The notes beneath the pieces are model-generated. The model made no database searches, was not told where the DNA came from, and was given only the letters and a program-made list of their open reading frames with translations. Of a stretch of 49,937 bases of DNA, positions 23,453 to 32,206 are shown piece after piece. Position 1 is the first letter of the stretch. Each line of letters begins with the position of its first letter. Source of the DNA: Spirochaetia bacterium (GTDB taxonomy: Bacteria; Spirochaetota; Spirochaetia; CAKZLE01); NCBI GenBank assembly GCA_021736385.1, contig JAIPFY010000019.1:1-49937 (forward strand), read 5' to 3'. Position numbers and translations under genes: made by a program.

Positions 23453-24445
23453 GTGGGTAGGGGAACCTGTGGGCCTGCGGGGTCCGGCACTGACTGCAGG
23501 ATGCTGTTCCTGCTGCTGTGCAGCATATCAGCTGTGCTGATCTCATGTGATCTCATTGCTCCTGCAGGCAGGGACCCCTATCTGACCGAGGTCTTCGAGT
23601 ACGTCTACGGACCGGGGCAGCATGCCGGAATAGTCACTCCTGAAGACCGGGAGCGGATTCTCGGCTCGAGTGATTCCTATGTGCAGCTCGGAGGCTGGGG
23701 CGGCTATATCATAGCGGGGTTCGATCATCCGGTCGAAGACCAGCATGAACGGTTCAGTGGATATGACCTGGCTGTCTATGCCCAGGGGGGAGTCGGTAAC
23801 GAACCGGGGGTGGTTCAGGTGATGGAGGATACCAACGGGAACGGACTTCCCGATGACATCTGGTATACCATCGCAGGAAGCGTCTACGAAACCGAAGGCT
23901 ATGTCCAGGAGTACACCGTCACCTACTACCGCCCTGAACCGGAATCTCCGATCAGCTGGACTGATGACCGGGGCGGAAGTGGAGTACTGCTGGACGGGTA
24001 CCAAGGCGACAGTTCCCTCTGGTGGTGGGAGTATGAACAGAGGGTCCCAGGATCTGCTTCGTCGGTACAGGTCGGGACCGATCCTGAGGGGCAGATCTAT
24101 TGCAGCTTCTCCGGGGTCCTGCTCCCTGATGCCAGGTATCAGGCGACTCCCGATGGCAACTGGGTCGATATACCGGATCGGTATACCAACGGGTATGCTG
24201 AGGTCTATGATGCACAGGACAGCTTCATGCTGCCGTTCGGGACTGCAAGAAAGCGTGCAAATATCTTTGACATCTCAGATGCGGTAGCTGATGACGGGGG
24301 ATCGGCAGGGATCTCCTCGATCACCTTCCTGCGCATACAGACCGGGGTGTTTCAGCAGACCGGCTGGCTCAATGAGGTCTCCACGGAGATCTGCGGGGCG
24401 GCAGATCTCTCTCTGCTTCCCGGTATCGGGGAGCTGGAGCTGTGA
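23453..24445 (+). CDS. Putative surface lipoprotein of B12 loci
   Basis: Lipoprotein of 330 residues. I start it at GTG 23453, five bases after GGAGGAG; GTG 23447 overlaps that site. The lipobox is VLISC. The mature part contains LGGWGGYIIAGFDHPV, a YDLAVYAQGG segment, EPGVVQVMEDTNGNGLPDD and WYTIAGSVYE, then FDISDAVADDGG near the end. I recognise this as the type of 'cell surface protein' found next to BtuB receptors in Bacteroidetes B12 loci. DTNGNGLPDD looks like a calcium-binding loop. Function is inferred from that context. Confidence 0.75.
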   Translation: MGRGTCGPAGSGTDCRMLFLLLCSISAVLISCDLIAPAGRDPYLTEVFEYVYGPGQHAGIVTPEDRERILGSSDSYVQLGGWGGYIIAGFDHPVEDQHERFSGYDLAVYAQGGVGNEPGVVQVMEDTNGNGLPDDIWYTIAGSVYETEGYVQEYTVTYYRPEPESPISWTDDRGGSGVLLDGYQGDSSLWWWEYEQRVPGSASSVQVGTDPEGQIYCSFSGVLLPDARYQATPDGNWVDIPDRYTNGYAEVYDAQDSFMLPFGTARKRANIFDISDAVADDGGSAGISSITFLRIQTGVFQQTGWLNEVSTEICGAADLSLLPGIGELEL

Positions 24446-25371
24446 GGCCGCTCCTGTCTGCCCTCACGCTGCTGATCCTGCTCCTGCAGCCGATCAGTGC
24501 TGCCGGGAGCAGCGAACTGAGCTCTGCCGATCTGGCAGAGGTTGTCACACAGTCTCCTGAGCCCGTCTCCGTGGCTGCTGTACCGGGCACGCTGCTGCCG
24601 GTCCCCGAAGGGCAGGAAGTCCCGATGGGGTACCCCAGGAGTGTCGGGGTGCGGGTGCCGGTGCAGCAGGTCGCGGTCCTGAGCCCCCGTGCTCTGCCGT
24701 TCTTCGAAGCGCTGGAGCTGGATGACCGGATCGTTGCGGTCTCTGACTACCGCTCGGTCCTCTCGAGGCGGCTGGTCGAGCGTATCGACGAAGTCGCTGT
24801 GTGTCCCTGGGATACCCCCGCTGCCCTTTCGGTACTGGATGCTTCTTCAGCAGATCTGATCATCATCGATGAGCAGATGAGCCCCCGTCCGGTCCTGCTC
24901 ATCCCGGTGATCACCCTGCCGGCTGCGGCTGCTGATCCCTTCTCCCGGCTTTCGACCATCCATCTGATCGGCAGCCTCTTCGGCAGATCAGAGGAGGCCC
25001 GCATCTGGTATGATCAGGCTCATGATGCCTATGGGCAGCTGCTCGAATGGGCAGAACACAGCAGCCGGGAAGCACCGCAGGTGGAGTATACCGGAGAGGA
25101 CGCGGTACTCTTGAGCATGTTCACCGATGCAGGGGCCTCCCTGAGGCAGGTCTCATCGGGAACCGAACAGCAGTTCAGCTTCCGTGCAGCGGGCACGTCC
25201 CAGTGGTATACCTGTGACAGGCGGCTCAATGCTCACGGCTATGCTGATCTTGAACATTCAGCGGTCATTCACCCCCAGTGGCTGCTCGAAGATATCATCC
25301 GCATCCTCTATACCGATTTCGAACCGTCAGAACTCTACTATATCCAGCTTCAGGCGGATACTGACTCATGA
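24442..25371 (+). CDS. BtuF-like periplasmic binding protein
   Basis: Secreted protein of 309 residues, with signal peptide MRPLLSALTLLILLLQPISA. The body resembles the class III periplasmic binding fold of cobalamin and siderophore systems: LSPRALPFFEALELDDRIVAVSDY, SADLIIIDEQM, then IHLIGSLFGRSEEA and a final YADLEHSAVIHPQWLLEDIIRILY. That last segment corresponds to the end of BtuF/FhuD-type proteins. It starts with GTG that overlaps the previous stop by four bases. No BtuC or BtuD gene is adjacent. I call it BtuF-like at moderate confidence; it may bind B12 or another chelate. Confidence 0.75.
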   Translation: MRPLLSALTLLILLLQPISAAGSSELSSADLAEVVTQSPEPVSVAAVPGTLLPVPEGQEVPMGYPRSVGVRVPVQQVAVLSPRALPFFEALELDDRIVAVSDYRSVLSRRLVERIDEVAVCPWDTPAALSVLDASSADLIIIDEQMSPRPVLLIPVITLPAAAADPFSRLSTIHLIGSLFGRSEEARIWYDQAHDAYGQLLEWAEHSSREAPQVEYTGEDAVLLSMFTDAGASLRQVSSGTEQQFSFRAAGTSQWYTCDRRLNAHGYADLEHSAVIHPQWLLEDIIRILYTDFEPSELYYIQLQADTDS

Positions 25372-27416
25372 TGCGATACAGAGCCCCTGGAGTCGTGCTG
25401 CTCCTGCTGCTTCTCGCAGCGTACCCGGGCTACGGGGAGCCTGAGCGGTTCACGATCACCGGCGAGCTGCAGCAGGTCGATGTGAAGAGCCATGCCCAGC
25501 AGCTGCGGATCATCCCGGTGGATACCGCTGCTGAGCGTTCTGCCGGTTCCGTGGCGGGGCTGCTCGAACAGACGGCGAATGTGACCGTATCGGCTTCTGG
25601 AGGGCCTCTGCAGCCTGCAGTCATCTCGCTGCGAGGGTCGAGTGCTGAACAGGTCCTGGTGCTGATCGACGGACGGAGGGTCAATTCAGCACAGGGCGGC
25701 GGGGTCGACCTCTCTGCGATCCCCCTGATACAGGTCGATCATATCGAGGTGATCTCCGGCGCGATGAGTGCTCGCTACGGGGAGAATGCTGTTGGCGGGG
25801 TGGTGAACATCGTCATGAAAGAGGCAGCGGGGGATCGCCCGTACTGGAGCAGCAGCTACAGCTATGGTTCGTGGAACACGCATACGGGCTCTGCCTATCT
25901 TCAGGGCAGGATCCCTCTCGGTCCTGAACTCTCCTCCGGCCGCTTCGAGCAGGGCTTCGATTACACGATGGGGTTGAACCTGCTCTTCACTGATGCCGAT
26001 TACCGGTATGAACGGCTGCTTTCAGCAGCGGAACTGATCCGTACCAATGCCGGCGGGAGGAGGGGCAGCGGGATGCTATCACTCGGCTGGGATATATCTC
26101 GGACCCTGGGTTTGAGAGGTGAGGTGGACCTGCGTATCTCAGCAGATGAGAAGGGGGTCCCCGGTACGATAGAGTTCCCGTTGGAGCATGCCCGTATGGC
26201 CGATGAGCGAACCAGTCTGATCGCTGGATTCTTCTATGAGCACAATCCGATCGCCTCTGCAGCCCTTGAGATCGGTGCTGCCCATGCGCTGCGTACCTAT
26301 GATCCTGACAGCTCCTCCGTTCTCGGGAGCGAGGAGTCGGAGCACCGGAACAGCAGCTGGAGTGTCGAGCTCAGCGGGGAACGTACCGATGATCTGCGCG
26401 TGGTACGCAGCCGGCTGACCGGAGGGCTCTCCTATCGGTATGATCATCTGAACTCATCTGAACTGCTGCAAGCTGATGATGGGGGACATGCAGAGAGCGG
26501 TGAGCTCCATCGTTCGCTCTACGGGGTGTATGTGCAGTCTCTCATCGAGCTGATGCCACGAGCGGATGGGTATGTCCCGCTGACGATCAACCCTGTGTTC
26601 CGGTATGATCTGAGCGATCTGAGGTATCGACAGGCAGGCTATGAGCGGCAGGATCAGCACAGTTCCTGGAGCATAGGAGCGATCGTACCGCTGACGGGCG
26701 ATCGTTCTGCCGTACTCAAGGGGAACGTCGGGACCGCCTACCGGGTGCCCTCGTTCGATGATCTGTTCTGGCCCTCCTCGGCCTTCGCTGCAGGGAATCC
26801 CTATCTGTCCCCTGAGCGTGCACTCTCAGGGGACCTGACGCTGCATCTTGATCTGCATCGGATGCTCAGCATCGAGGTGACCTGCTTCGGAGAACGGGTC
26901 GATGATCTTATTCAGTGGAATCCGTCGGGTACCGGTCAGTGGACCCCGCAGAACATCGGGAATGCCCTGATACAGGGGTGCGATATATCGGCTGCGGGAG
27001 TATCTGATGACCTGCTGCCCGGACGCTGCTCCTATGCTGCGAGTTACAGCTTTCTCCGTGCGATAGATGCCACGTTCGCCTCTCCGGTGTTCGGCAGACA
27101 GCTCCCCCGAAGGCCTCTGCATGCAGCGGACCTGAACCTCTCCTATACCCCGGACGAGGCTCTCTCTGTCTCGCTTCATGCCTCCTATGTCGGGTATCGC
27201 TGGTATACCGCACAGAATACCAAGTATCTTTCTGCGTATCTCACCATCGATGCAGCTGCCGAGTGGGATGTGAGCCCCTCGCTCTCGCTGCTCGTGCGAA
27301 TCGATAATCTCGCCGACGTCTCCTATGTCGATATCGCTGACCTCCCGGTCCCCGGCAGGGCCTGTACGCTCACGTTCACCTATTCCCCGATCCCTCAGAA
27401 GGAGAATCGATCATGA
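25368..27416 (+). CDS. BtuB-like TonB-dependent outer-membrane receptor
   Basis: Outer-membrane transporter of 682 residues. After a signal peptide (to about residue 24) comes the plug domain, with VISLRGSSAEQVLVLIDGRRVN, IEVISGAMSARYGENAVGGVVNIV. The rest is a 22-strand-type barrel with alternating hydrophobic residues; segments such as GTAYRVPSFDDLFWP and NPYLSPERA are typical of BtuB/FepA barrels. Under a cobalamin riboswitch, cobalamin is the likely ligand. It overlaps both neighbours by four bases. No clear TonB box is visible at the N-terminus; ITGELQQVDV may take that place. Confidence 0.9.
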   Translation: MMRYRAPGVVLLLLLLAAYPGYGEPERFTITGELQQVDVKSHAQQLRIIPVDTAAERSAGSVAGLLEQTANVTVSASGGPLQPAVISLRGSSAEQVLVLIDGRRVNSAQGGGVDLSAIPLIQVDHIEVISGAMSARYGENAVGGVVNIVMKEAAGDRPYWSSSYSYGSWNTHTGSAYLQGRIPLGPELSSGRFEQGFDYTMGLNLLFTDADYRYERLLSAAELIRTNAGGRRGSGMLSLGWDISRTLGLRGEVDLRISADEKGVPGTIEFPLEHARMADERTSLIAGFFYEHNPIASAALEIGAAHALRTYDPDSSSVLGSEESEHRNSSWSVELSGERTDDLRVVRSRLTGGLSYRYDHLNSSELLQADDGGHAESGELHRSLYGVYVQSLIELMPRADGYVPLTINPVFRYDLSDLRYRQAGYERQDQHSSWSIGAIVPLTGDRSAVLKGNVGTAYRVPSFDDLFWPSSAFAAGNPYLSPERALSGDLTLHLDLHRMLSIEVTCFGERVDDLIQWNPSGTGQWTPQNIGNALIQGCDISAAGVSDDLLPGRCSYAASYSFLRAIDATFASPVFGRQLPRRPLHAADLNLSYTPDEALSVSLHASYVGYRWYTAQNTKYLSAYLTIDAAAEWDVSPSLSLLVRIDNLADVSYVDIADLPVPGRACTLTFTYSPIPQKENRS

Positions 27417-28690
27417 ACACGTCTCTGCTGCGCTCTGGTACCGTCGGTATGCTGCTCATCTGGGCAGCTCTGGTGCTCACCGGCTGTGATCCGGTAGCTT
27501 TTTCCTCTTCGAGAGACGGCATCCTGCCCGATCTGCATCATGAGCTCTTTGTCGTGCATGCCCGGGCGGAGAGCATCGGGGTGATCGATCCCCGGTATGC
27601 GGGGACCGACCCCGCATCCTGGGGGGAGTATCTGGAACCCGACTCCTATACCATCGCTCCGGGGATGCAAGTCCCTGACCTGCGCCCTGCACAGATCTAT
27701 CTGGGGAATGACGGCAACGGTGTCGTACTTACCGGAAGGGCTCCCAATGAACTGACTGCCGATCAATCTACCGGAAGGCTCTACTGCGTCAATTCCCTGA
27801 GTAACTCCCTCTCGGTGATCGATGAGTCCACACTGGAGGTGACCCGTGAGATCGATATGGGGATCGGAGTCAATCCGTGGTCGCTTGCGATCGATCAGGA
27901 TGACTCCTCGATCGGGTATGTGACGGGATTCGTCTCGAACAGGGTCCATGCCGTCGATCTCGATACCGGGGAGCAGCTCTGGGAGGTCGATCTCTCTGAG
28001 CTGCCAAGCGGCAGCACCGGCCCCGAGGGGATCGTCTGGTTCGAGGGGATGCTCTATGTCGGGATGACCAGCTATGCCGGCGGAGGTTTTGGTGACGGCT
28101 ATATCGTCTCCATAGATACGGCAGACAGGGAGGTCTCTGAGTACCCTCTTGAGGCAGACGGGCTGGTCGGACGCAATCCTCAGACGCTGCTGGTCGATGC
28201 ACATGAGCGGACCCTGCAGGTGATCTGTACCGGGGTGAACGGCGGTGAGGGCAGTGATGACGGGTCGGTATTCATTATTGGGATCGACAGTGAGGGGGCA
28301 CTCTCCCATCAGAAGCGGCTTTCTCTCGGCGGATCGCCGGTGGTCGGCAGCAGCTCGATCGATCCCCTGCATCGCATCGTCTATGCAGGCGGAGCCGGCA
28401 GGGTGACTTCCTACTTCATGGGTTCTGCAGGTGAGCCTGCACGGGTACTGCACGGTGCAGCTGATCCGATCATATCCGATGAGGGCAGGCTCGCCCTGTT
28501 CGGCGGGATCGCGGTCGATACGCAGAACGGGAAGCTGTTCGTCAGTGACTTCCCCCATGACCGGATCCTGGTGCTCACTCTGCCGGAGGACCCGCTCACA
28601 GCGGAAGCATCAGACTACCTGCTGCTCTCAGAGATCCCTGCAGCCCAGTCTCCGCAGTATCTGCTGCTGCATGATGAAGGGGGACGGTAG
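27413..28690 (+). CDS. YncE/BtuG-like beta-propeller surface lipoprotein
   Basis: Lipoprotein of 425 residues with lipobox VLTGC. The mature part is made of repeated blades typical of YncE-like propellers: NELTADQSTGRLYCVNSLSN, LSVIDESTLEVTREIDMG, NPWSLAIDQDD, RVHAVDLDTGEQLWEVDLS, GGIAVDTQNGKLFVSDFPHD. In Bacteroides such a propeller (BtuG) sits on the BtuB receptor and binds B12 with very high affinity. The gene directly follows the receptor gene with a four-base overlap, the same neighbourhood. I infer an equivalent role; the sequence alone does not prove B12 binding. Confidence 0.85.
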   Translation: MNTSLLRSGTVGMLLIWAALVLTGCDPVAFSSSRDGILPDLHHELFVVHARAESIGVIDPRYAGTDPASWGEYLEPDSYTIAPGMQVPDLRPAQIYLGNDGNGVVLTGRAPNELTADQSTGRLYCVNSLSNSLSVIDESTLEVTREIDMGIGVNPWSLAIDQDDSSIGYVTGFVSNRVHAVDLDTGEQLWEVDLSELPSGSTGPEGIVWFEGMLYVGMTSYAGGGFGDGYIVSIDTADREVSEYPLEADGLVGRNPQTLLVDAHERTLQVICTGVNGGEGSDDGSVFIIGIDSEGALSHQKRLSLGGSPVVGSSSIDPLHRIVYAGGAGRVTSYFMGSAGEPARVLHGAADPIISDEGRLALFGGIAVDTQNGKLFVSDFPHDRILVLTLPEDPLTAEASDYLLLSEIPAAQSPQYLLLHDEGGR

Positions 28691-28693
28691 GTG

Positions 28694-29245
28694 ATGAAGC
28701 GATCCATGATCACCTTCCTGCTGAGTATCGTGGTGCTGGCAGGCTTCGCCGGATGTGCGAGCTCATCTCCGATCAGTGATGATTCTCTGCTGCACTGCTG
28801 GATCCTCTCACCGGATTCCCAGATCACCAACACCCTCTATCTTGCATCCTATACACAGCAGATAGATGATCTGCTGCGTTCACAGGGGTCTCTGCGGGGC
28901 TCCTATGCCGCATCAGATGAGATCCTCTCTCTTGCTGTCGAGAAGGTACAGCTGCCGAAACAGGGGTTCAGCATCTATCCGGAATATGATCAGCAACGGC
29001 ATATGACCTTCTGGATCCATCCGAGGCAGGAAACCCATCCGGTCCTGCAGGTCTCGGTCGTCTCGAAACTCGCAGAGGATGAGCGGGTGAGCGGGGTATC
29101 GACGTATCGATGGGAGTATCGCTGGCAGCTGGCACTGGCACCTGAGCATCAGGAGCTGCCGGTAGATCAGCTGATGGAGCTGTTCTTTTCCCAGATGCTC
29201 GAACAGAGCACGTTCACCCGTACGGAGGTGTATGATCGACGTTGA
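28694..29245 (+). CDS. Lipoprotein of unknown function in the B12 operon
   Basis: Protein of 183 residues with signal MKRSMITFLLSIVVLAGFAGC and mature N-terminal Cys. The mature part has HCWILSPDSQITNTLYLASY and a later YRWEYRWQLALAP. I do not recognise a family. It starts at ATG 28694, or GTG 28691, right after the propeller gene, and overlaps the tonB start by 14 bases. Its place between the surface proteins and the energy-coupling genes suggests a role in the same import path. Confidence 0.75.
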   Translation: MKRSMITFLLSIVVLAGFAGCASSSPISDDSLLHCWILSPDSQITNTLYLASYTQQIDDLLRSQGSLRGSYAASDEILSLAVEKVQLPKQGFSIYPEYDQQRHMTFWIHPRQETHPVLQVSVVSKLAEDERVSGVSTYRWEYRWQLALAPEHQELPVDQLMELFFSQMLEQSTFTRTEVYDRR

Positions 29246-30038
29246 GGTCCGTATCGTGCTGCTGTCGGTTCTGTTCTCTCTGCTCCTGCACCTGATGGTC
29301 CTGTTCCTGCCACTGGATACCACTGAGATTCCCGCGCAGGCAGGAGCTTCGGTCTCTGCTCTGGAGGTGGCCTTCATCTCGCCGCAGCCAGCGCCTGAAG
29401 AGCTTCCGCTGCGTTCTGAGCGGCTGCGTATGCAGCAGTACCGCGAAGCTGCTGCTGCACCACCGACTGAGAGCGCTGCAGATCGTCCCGGCAGCTCGTT
29501 CGTGACTGAACTACCGTATGGAGGACCTGCATCAGCAGAACATGACTCTGGCAGGGAAGAGCCGGTCCGGTATGAAGAGGATCGGTCTGTGAGCCTCTCC
29601 CCTCAGCAGCCTGAGCGCAGCACTGCGGCTGCAGAGCACGTGCCCGATCCTCCTGCTGCTGAGGTACCGGTCTTTCCCGGGTCCTCAGGCAGGAGAGGTG
29701 AGGTGCCCGGAAGTGTCTCAGAAACACGGCTGCAGGCAGTAGAGAATCTTCCTCAGCAGGTCTCAGTAACCGCTTTCAAGGACCTTTCACCGGGCAGGGA
29801 CCTGCCGCTTCCATCCTATCCTCCCCGGGCGCTGGAGCATGGGTACAGCGGGACCGTCATCGTCGAGATCACCATCAGTACTACCGGGGAGATAGCTCGA
29901 ACGAGGGTCATCGCATCCTCAGGCTATGAGCTGCTTGATCGTGTCTGTACCGATACGATCGACCGGCTCTGGTCGTTCGATCCTGCTGATACGGTCAGGG
30001 TCACGCAGAAACAGTTCGATTTCACCTTACTGCCATGA
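29232..30038 (+). CDS. tonB: TonB-family energy transducer
   Basis: Protein of 268 residues. One N-terminal membrane helix (about 8-28) with the family's Ser-His-type motif in SLLLHLMVL is followed by a long polar linker rich in Pro, Glu, Ser and Ala (about 50-180). The C-terminal TonB domain (about 185-268) has LPSYPPRALEHGYSGTVIVE, then GEIARTRVIASSGYELLD and a final WSFDPA region. It should carry proton-motive energy from ExbB/ExbD to the receptor. GGAGGTGT precedes the start. The linker lacks long Pro-Lys/Pro-Glu repeats. Confidence 0.92.
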   Translation: MIDVEVRIVLLSVLFSLLLHLMVLFLPLDTTEIPAQAGASVSALEVAFISPQPAPEELPLRSERLRMQQYREAAAAPPTESAADRPGSSFVTELPYGGPASAEHDSGREEPVRYEEDRSVSLSPQQPERSTAAAEHVPDPPAAEVPVFPGSSGRRGEVPGSVSETRLQAVENLPQQVSVTAFKDLSPGRDLPLPSYPPRALEHGYSGTVIVEITISTTGEIARTRVIASSGYELLDRVCTDTIDRLWSFDPADTVRVTQKQFDFTLLP

Positions 30039-30053
30039 AACAAGGAGTCACCT

Positions 30054-30671
30054 ATGATAGAGATGATAGCACGAGGCGGTGTCCTGATGTATGTCCTGCT
30101 GGGGTTCTCCGTGCTCTCAGTCGGCCTGTTATGCCTCAAGAGTGGGGAATATGCATATTCACGCATCAGCAGGAGTGCTGTCCATCGGTACCAGAGGATC
30201 TACCGCACAGGGGGGCTCGATTCCCTGATCGAGAGCTGTGAATCCGGGCATGCCGGATATGCTCCTATCCTGCGTTCCCTTCAGCACTCCCTTGCCTCAG
30301 GTGTCGAGCTGCAGCTGACTGAGAAGGAGGTGCAGATGCAGGGTCTCGAAGGAGTGGAGACGGCAGAACGCCATCTGCATCTGCTGGGGCTGATCGGGAC
30401 GATCTCCCCGTTGATCGGGCTGTTCGGTACCGTCCTGGGGCTCTCACGGACCTTCTTCGATATCGCATCGGCGACAGGTGCTGTCGATGCCGGGCTGCTT
30501 GCCGGAGGGATATGGGAGGCCATGATCACCACGATCGGAGGACTTACCGTCGGGATACCCGCTCAGATGGGGTATCATCTACTCTCACGGAGAGTGGATT
30601 CCTGGGCGCTTGCGCTCCAGGTCCTGATCAACGGTATCCTCACAGATCATGAGCGAGAGGGACTGTCATGA
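30054..30671 (+). CDS. exbB: ExbB/TolQ/MotA-family proton channel protein
   Basis: Inner-membrane protein of 205 residues. Three membrane helices are visible: about residues 10-30, 102-130 and 150-172. The conserved block LLGLIGTISPLIGLFGTVLGLSRTF and AGGIWEAMITTIGGLTVGIPA match the ExbB/TolQ core, including the Thr in the channel helices. It overlaps exbD by four bases. Assignment to ExbB rather than TolQ rests on the neighbouring receptor and tonB genes. Confidence 0.92.
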   Translation: MIEMIARGGVLMYVLLGFSVLSVGLLCLKSGEYAYSRISRSAVHRYQRIYRTGGLDSLIESCESGHAGYAPILRSLQHSLASGVELQLTEKEVQMQGLEGVETAERHLHLLGLIGTISPLIGLFGTVLGLSRTFFDIASATGAVDAGLLAGGIWEAMITTIGGLTVGIPAQMGYHLLSRRVDSWALALQVLINGILTDHEREGLS

Positions 30672-31087
30672 TCGATCTGAGCTCCCGGAAGGCACGAAGG
30701 CGTCCCTCCCTGATCGGAGATCTGACACCGATGATCGATATGATCTTCCTGCTGCTGATCTTCTTTCTGCTCACCTCCCTCGCTGTGGACCCGGCGGTCG
30801 ATATCGAACTTCCTGCATCGTCGACCGGACGAGTCACCGGGCAGCAGCTGCAGCAGGTGCAGGTACTCTCTGCCCGGTCCTACCGGTATGACCGGTCCGT
30901 ATACACCCGGGAAGCGCTTGAAGAGCTCCTGCAGCTGCAGCTGGAACAGGGAGAGCTCTCCCGTGCTGAGCCGTTGTATATCCAGGCTGACAGGAGCATC
31001 CCCTATGGCGATCTGATCACGGCACTTGAGCCCTTTTATGCCGCCGGGTTCGTGCGGATCTCTTTTGTCATCGAGCAGGTACCATAG
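30668..31087 (+). CDS. exbD: ExbD/TolR-family protein
   Basis: Protein of 139 residues with one N-terminal membrane helix containing the essential Asp in LTPMIDMIFLLLIFFLL. The periplasmic part includes LPASSTG and ending residues typical of the dimerisation domain (YIQADRSIPYGDLITALE). It works with ExbB to use the proton gradient. It is the last gene of the cobalamin-regulated operon. Confidence 0.92.
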   Translation: MIDLSSRKARRRPSLIGDLTPMIDMIFLLLIFFLLTSLAVDPAVDIELPASSTGRVTGQQLQQVQVLSARSYRYDRSVYTREALEELLQLQLEQGELSRAEPLYIQADRSIPYGDLITALEPFYAAGFVRISFVIEQVP

Positions 31088-31107
31088 ATGAAAGCGCCCC
31101 AGATTCA

Positions 31108-31136
31108 TTGACAAACAGTCTGAAGGGATCTATGAT
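31108..31136 (+). promoter_or_regulatory. Promoter of the lacI-type sugar operon
   Basis: TTGACA (31108-31113), a 17-base spacer and TATGAT (31131-31136). It lies 20 bases after the exbD stop and is immediately followed by a large symmetric operator. Confidence 0.8.
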
Positions 31137-31173
31137 GTATACAGAAATGAAAGCACTTTCATACCTGTATACA
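31136..31173. promoter_or_regulatory. 38-bp symmetric operator of the LacI-type regulator
   Basis: Two nested inverted repeats share one centre. The inner one is ATGAAAG-CA-CTTTCAT (31147-31162), the outer one TGTATACAG (31136-31144) with CTGTATACA (31165-31173). The site covers the end of the -10 element and the predicted start of transcription, so binding should block initiation. The inner element has the size of a LacI/GalR operator; the outer arms may hold a second dimer. Confidence 0.8.
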
Positions 31174-31192
31174 TCGATGTTCCGGAGGACAT

Positions 31193-32191
31193 ATGAGCAA
31201 GATTGCCACGATCTATGATGTTGCCGATCAGGCCGGGGTGAGTATCACCACCGTATCGAGGTTTCTCAACGATCCCGACAAAGTCGCAGCCGGGACCCGC
31301 AACAGGATCGAGCAGTCCATGAACGAGCTGCAGTTCGTCCCCAGAGCGGATGCGGCAGCCCGTGCCCGCAAGGCTACCAGACGTGTAGGGGTCCTGACAC
31401 CGTTTCTCACGGCGCAGTCGTTCGTTCAGCGGTTCGCCGGTATCCACGAGATACTCAGACCTGAAGGATATGAGCTGATCACCTATGTGGTCGATACCCA
31501 GCGTCAGCTCGAAGGCTATCTGTCGATGCTCCCGGTAAGCGGGAAGATCGATGCGCTCATAGCGCTGGCACTTCCCATCGAAGATGAGGATGTCCAGCGG
31601 TTCGCCTCTCACCGTATTCCCCTTGTCGCCATAGAGGTGCCCCATCCGGAGATCCCGAGGATCACCATCGATGACCGGCATGGAGGGGAACTGGCAGCCA
31701 TGTATCTGGTGAGCAAGGGGTACCGTCAGCCGGGGTTCATGGGTGAGATCGGAGAACCCCCCTACAGTCTGCATGCGACTGAACATCGGCTCGAGGGCTA
31801 CTCCAGAAAGCTATCGGTGCTGGGGTATCCGATGGATGAGGAGCACATCTGCTTTCATCCCTACGGCATGGAAGCAACCTATACCGCGGCGCTGGAGCTG
31901 CTGGCAAAACCATTCAGACCGGATGCCCTGTTCTGTGCCTCCGATTTCCAGGCTATCGGTGTGATCAGAGCTGCCAGGGCCCTCGATATCCAGATACCCG
32001 CAGAGCTCGGAGTGCTCGGGTTCGATGATATCGAGGTCGCTGAGTATATGGAGCTGAGTACGATACGGCAGTCGCTCGATCATTCCGGTCAGATCGCTGC
32101 AGCGATGGTCATAGATCTGTTGAAGAACCGCCAGCAGCCGGTACGCGAGGTCAAACTCGAGCTGCATATCGTAGAACGACATACCACGTAG
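31193..32191 (+). CDS. LacI-family sugar-responsive repressor
   Basis: Transcription factor of 332 residues. The helix-turn-helix and hinge are textbook: ATIYDVADQAGVSITTVSRFLN at residues 5-26, then KVAAGTRNRIEQSMNELQF. The rest is a periplasmic-binding-like effector domain with VGVLTPF and LGVLGFDDIEVAEYM. GGAGG precedes the start. It is the first gene of its own operon and lies directly behind a symmetric operator, so it is probably autoregulated. The inducer is probably a disaccharide handled by the downstream enzymes. Confidence 0.93.
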   Translation: MSKIATIYDVADQAGVSITTVSRFLNDPDKVAAGTRNRIEQSMNELQFVPRADAAARARKATRRVGVLTPFLTAQSFVQRFAGIHEILRPEGYELITYVVDTQRQLEGYLSMLPVSGKIDALIALALPIEDEDVQRFASHRIPLVAIEVPHPEIPRITIDDRHGGELAAMYLVSKGYRQPGFMGEIGEPPYSLHATEHRLEGYSRKLSVLGYPMDEEHICFHPYGMEATYTAALELLAKPFRPDALFCASDFQAIGVIRAARALDIQIPAELGVLGFDDIEVAEYMELSTIRQSLDHSGQIAAAMVIDLLKNRQQPVREVKLELHIVERHTT

Positions 32192-32206
32192 AAAAGCGGA
32201 GAATCG

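Noticed and set aside
27395..28558. 387-codon minus-strand ORF opposite the beta-propeller gene
   Set aside because: It is antisense to a gene that has overlaps with both neighbours, a lipobox and propeller repeats.
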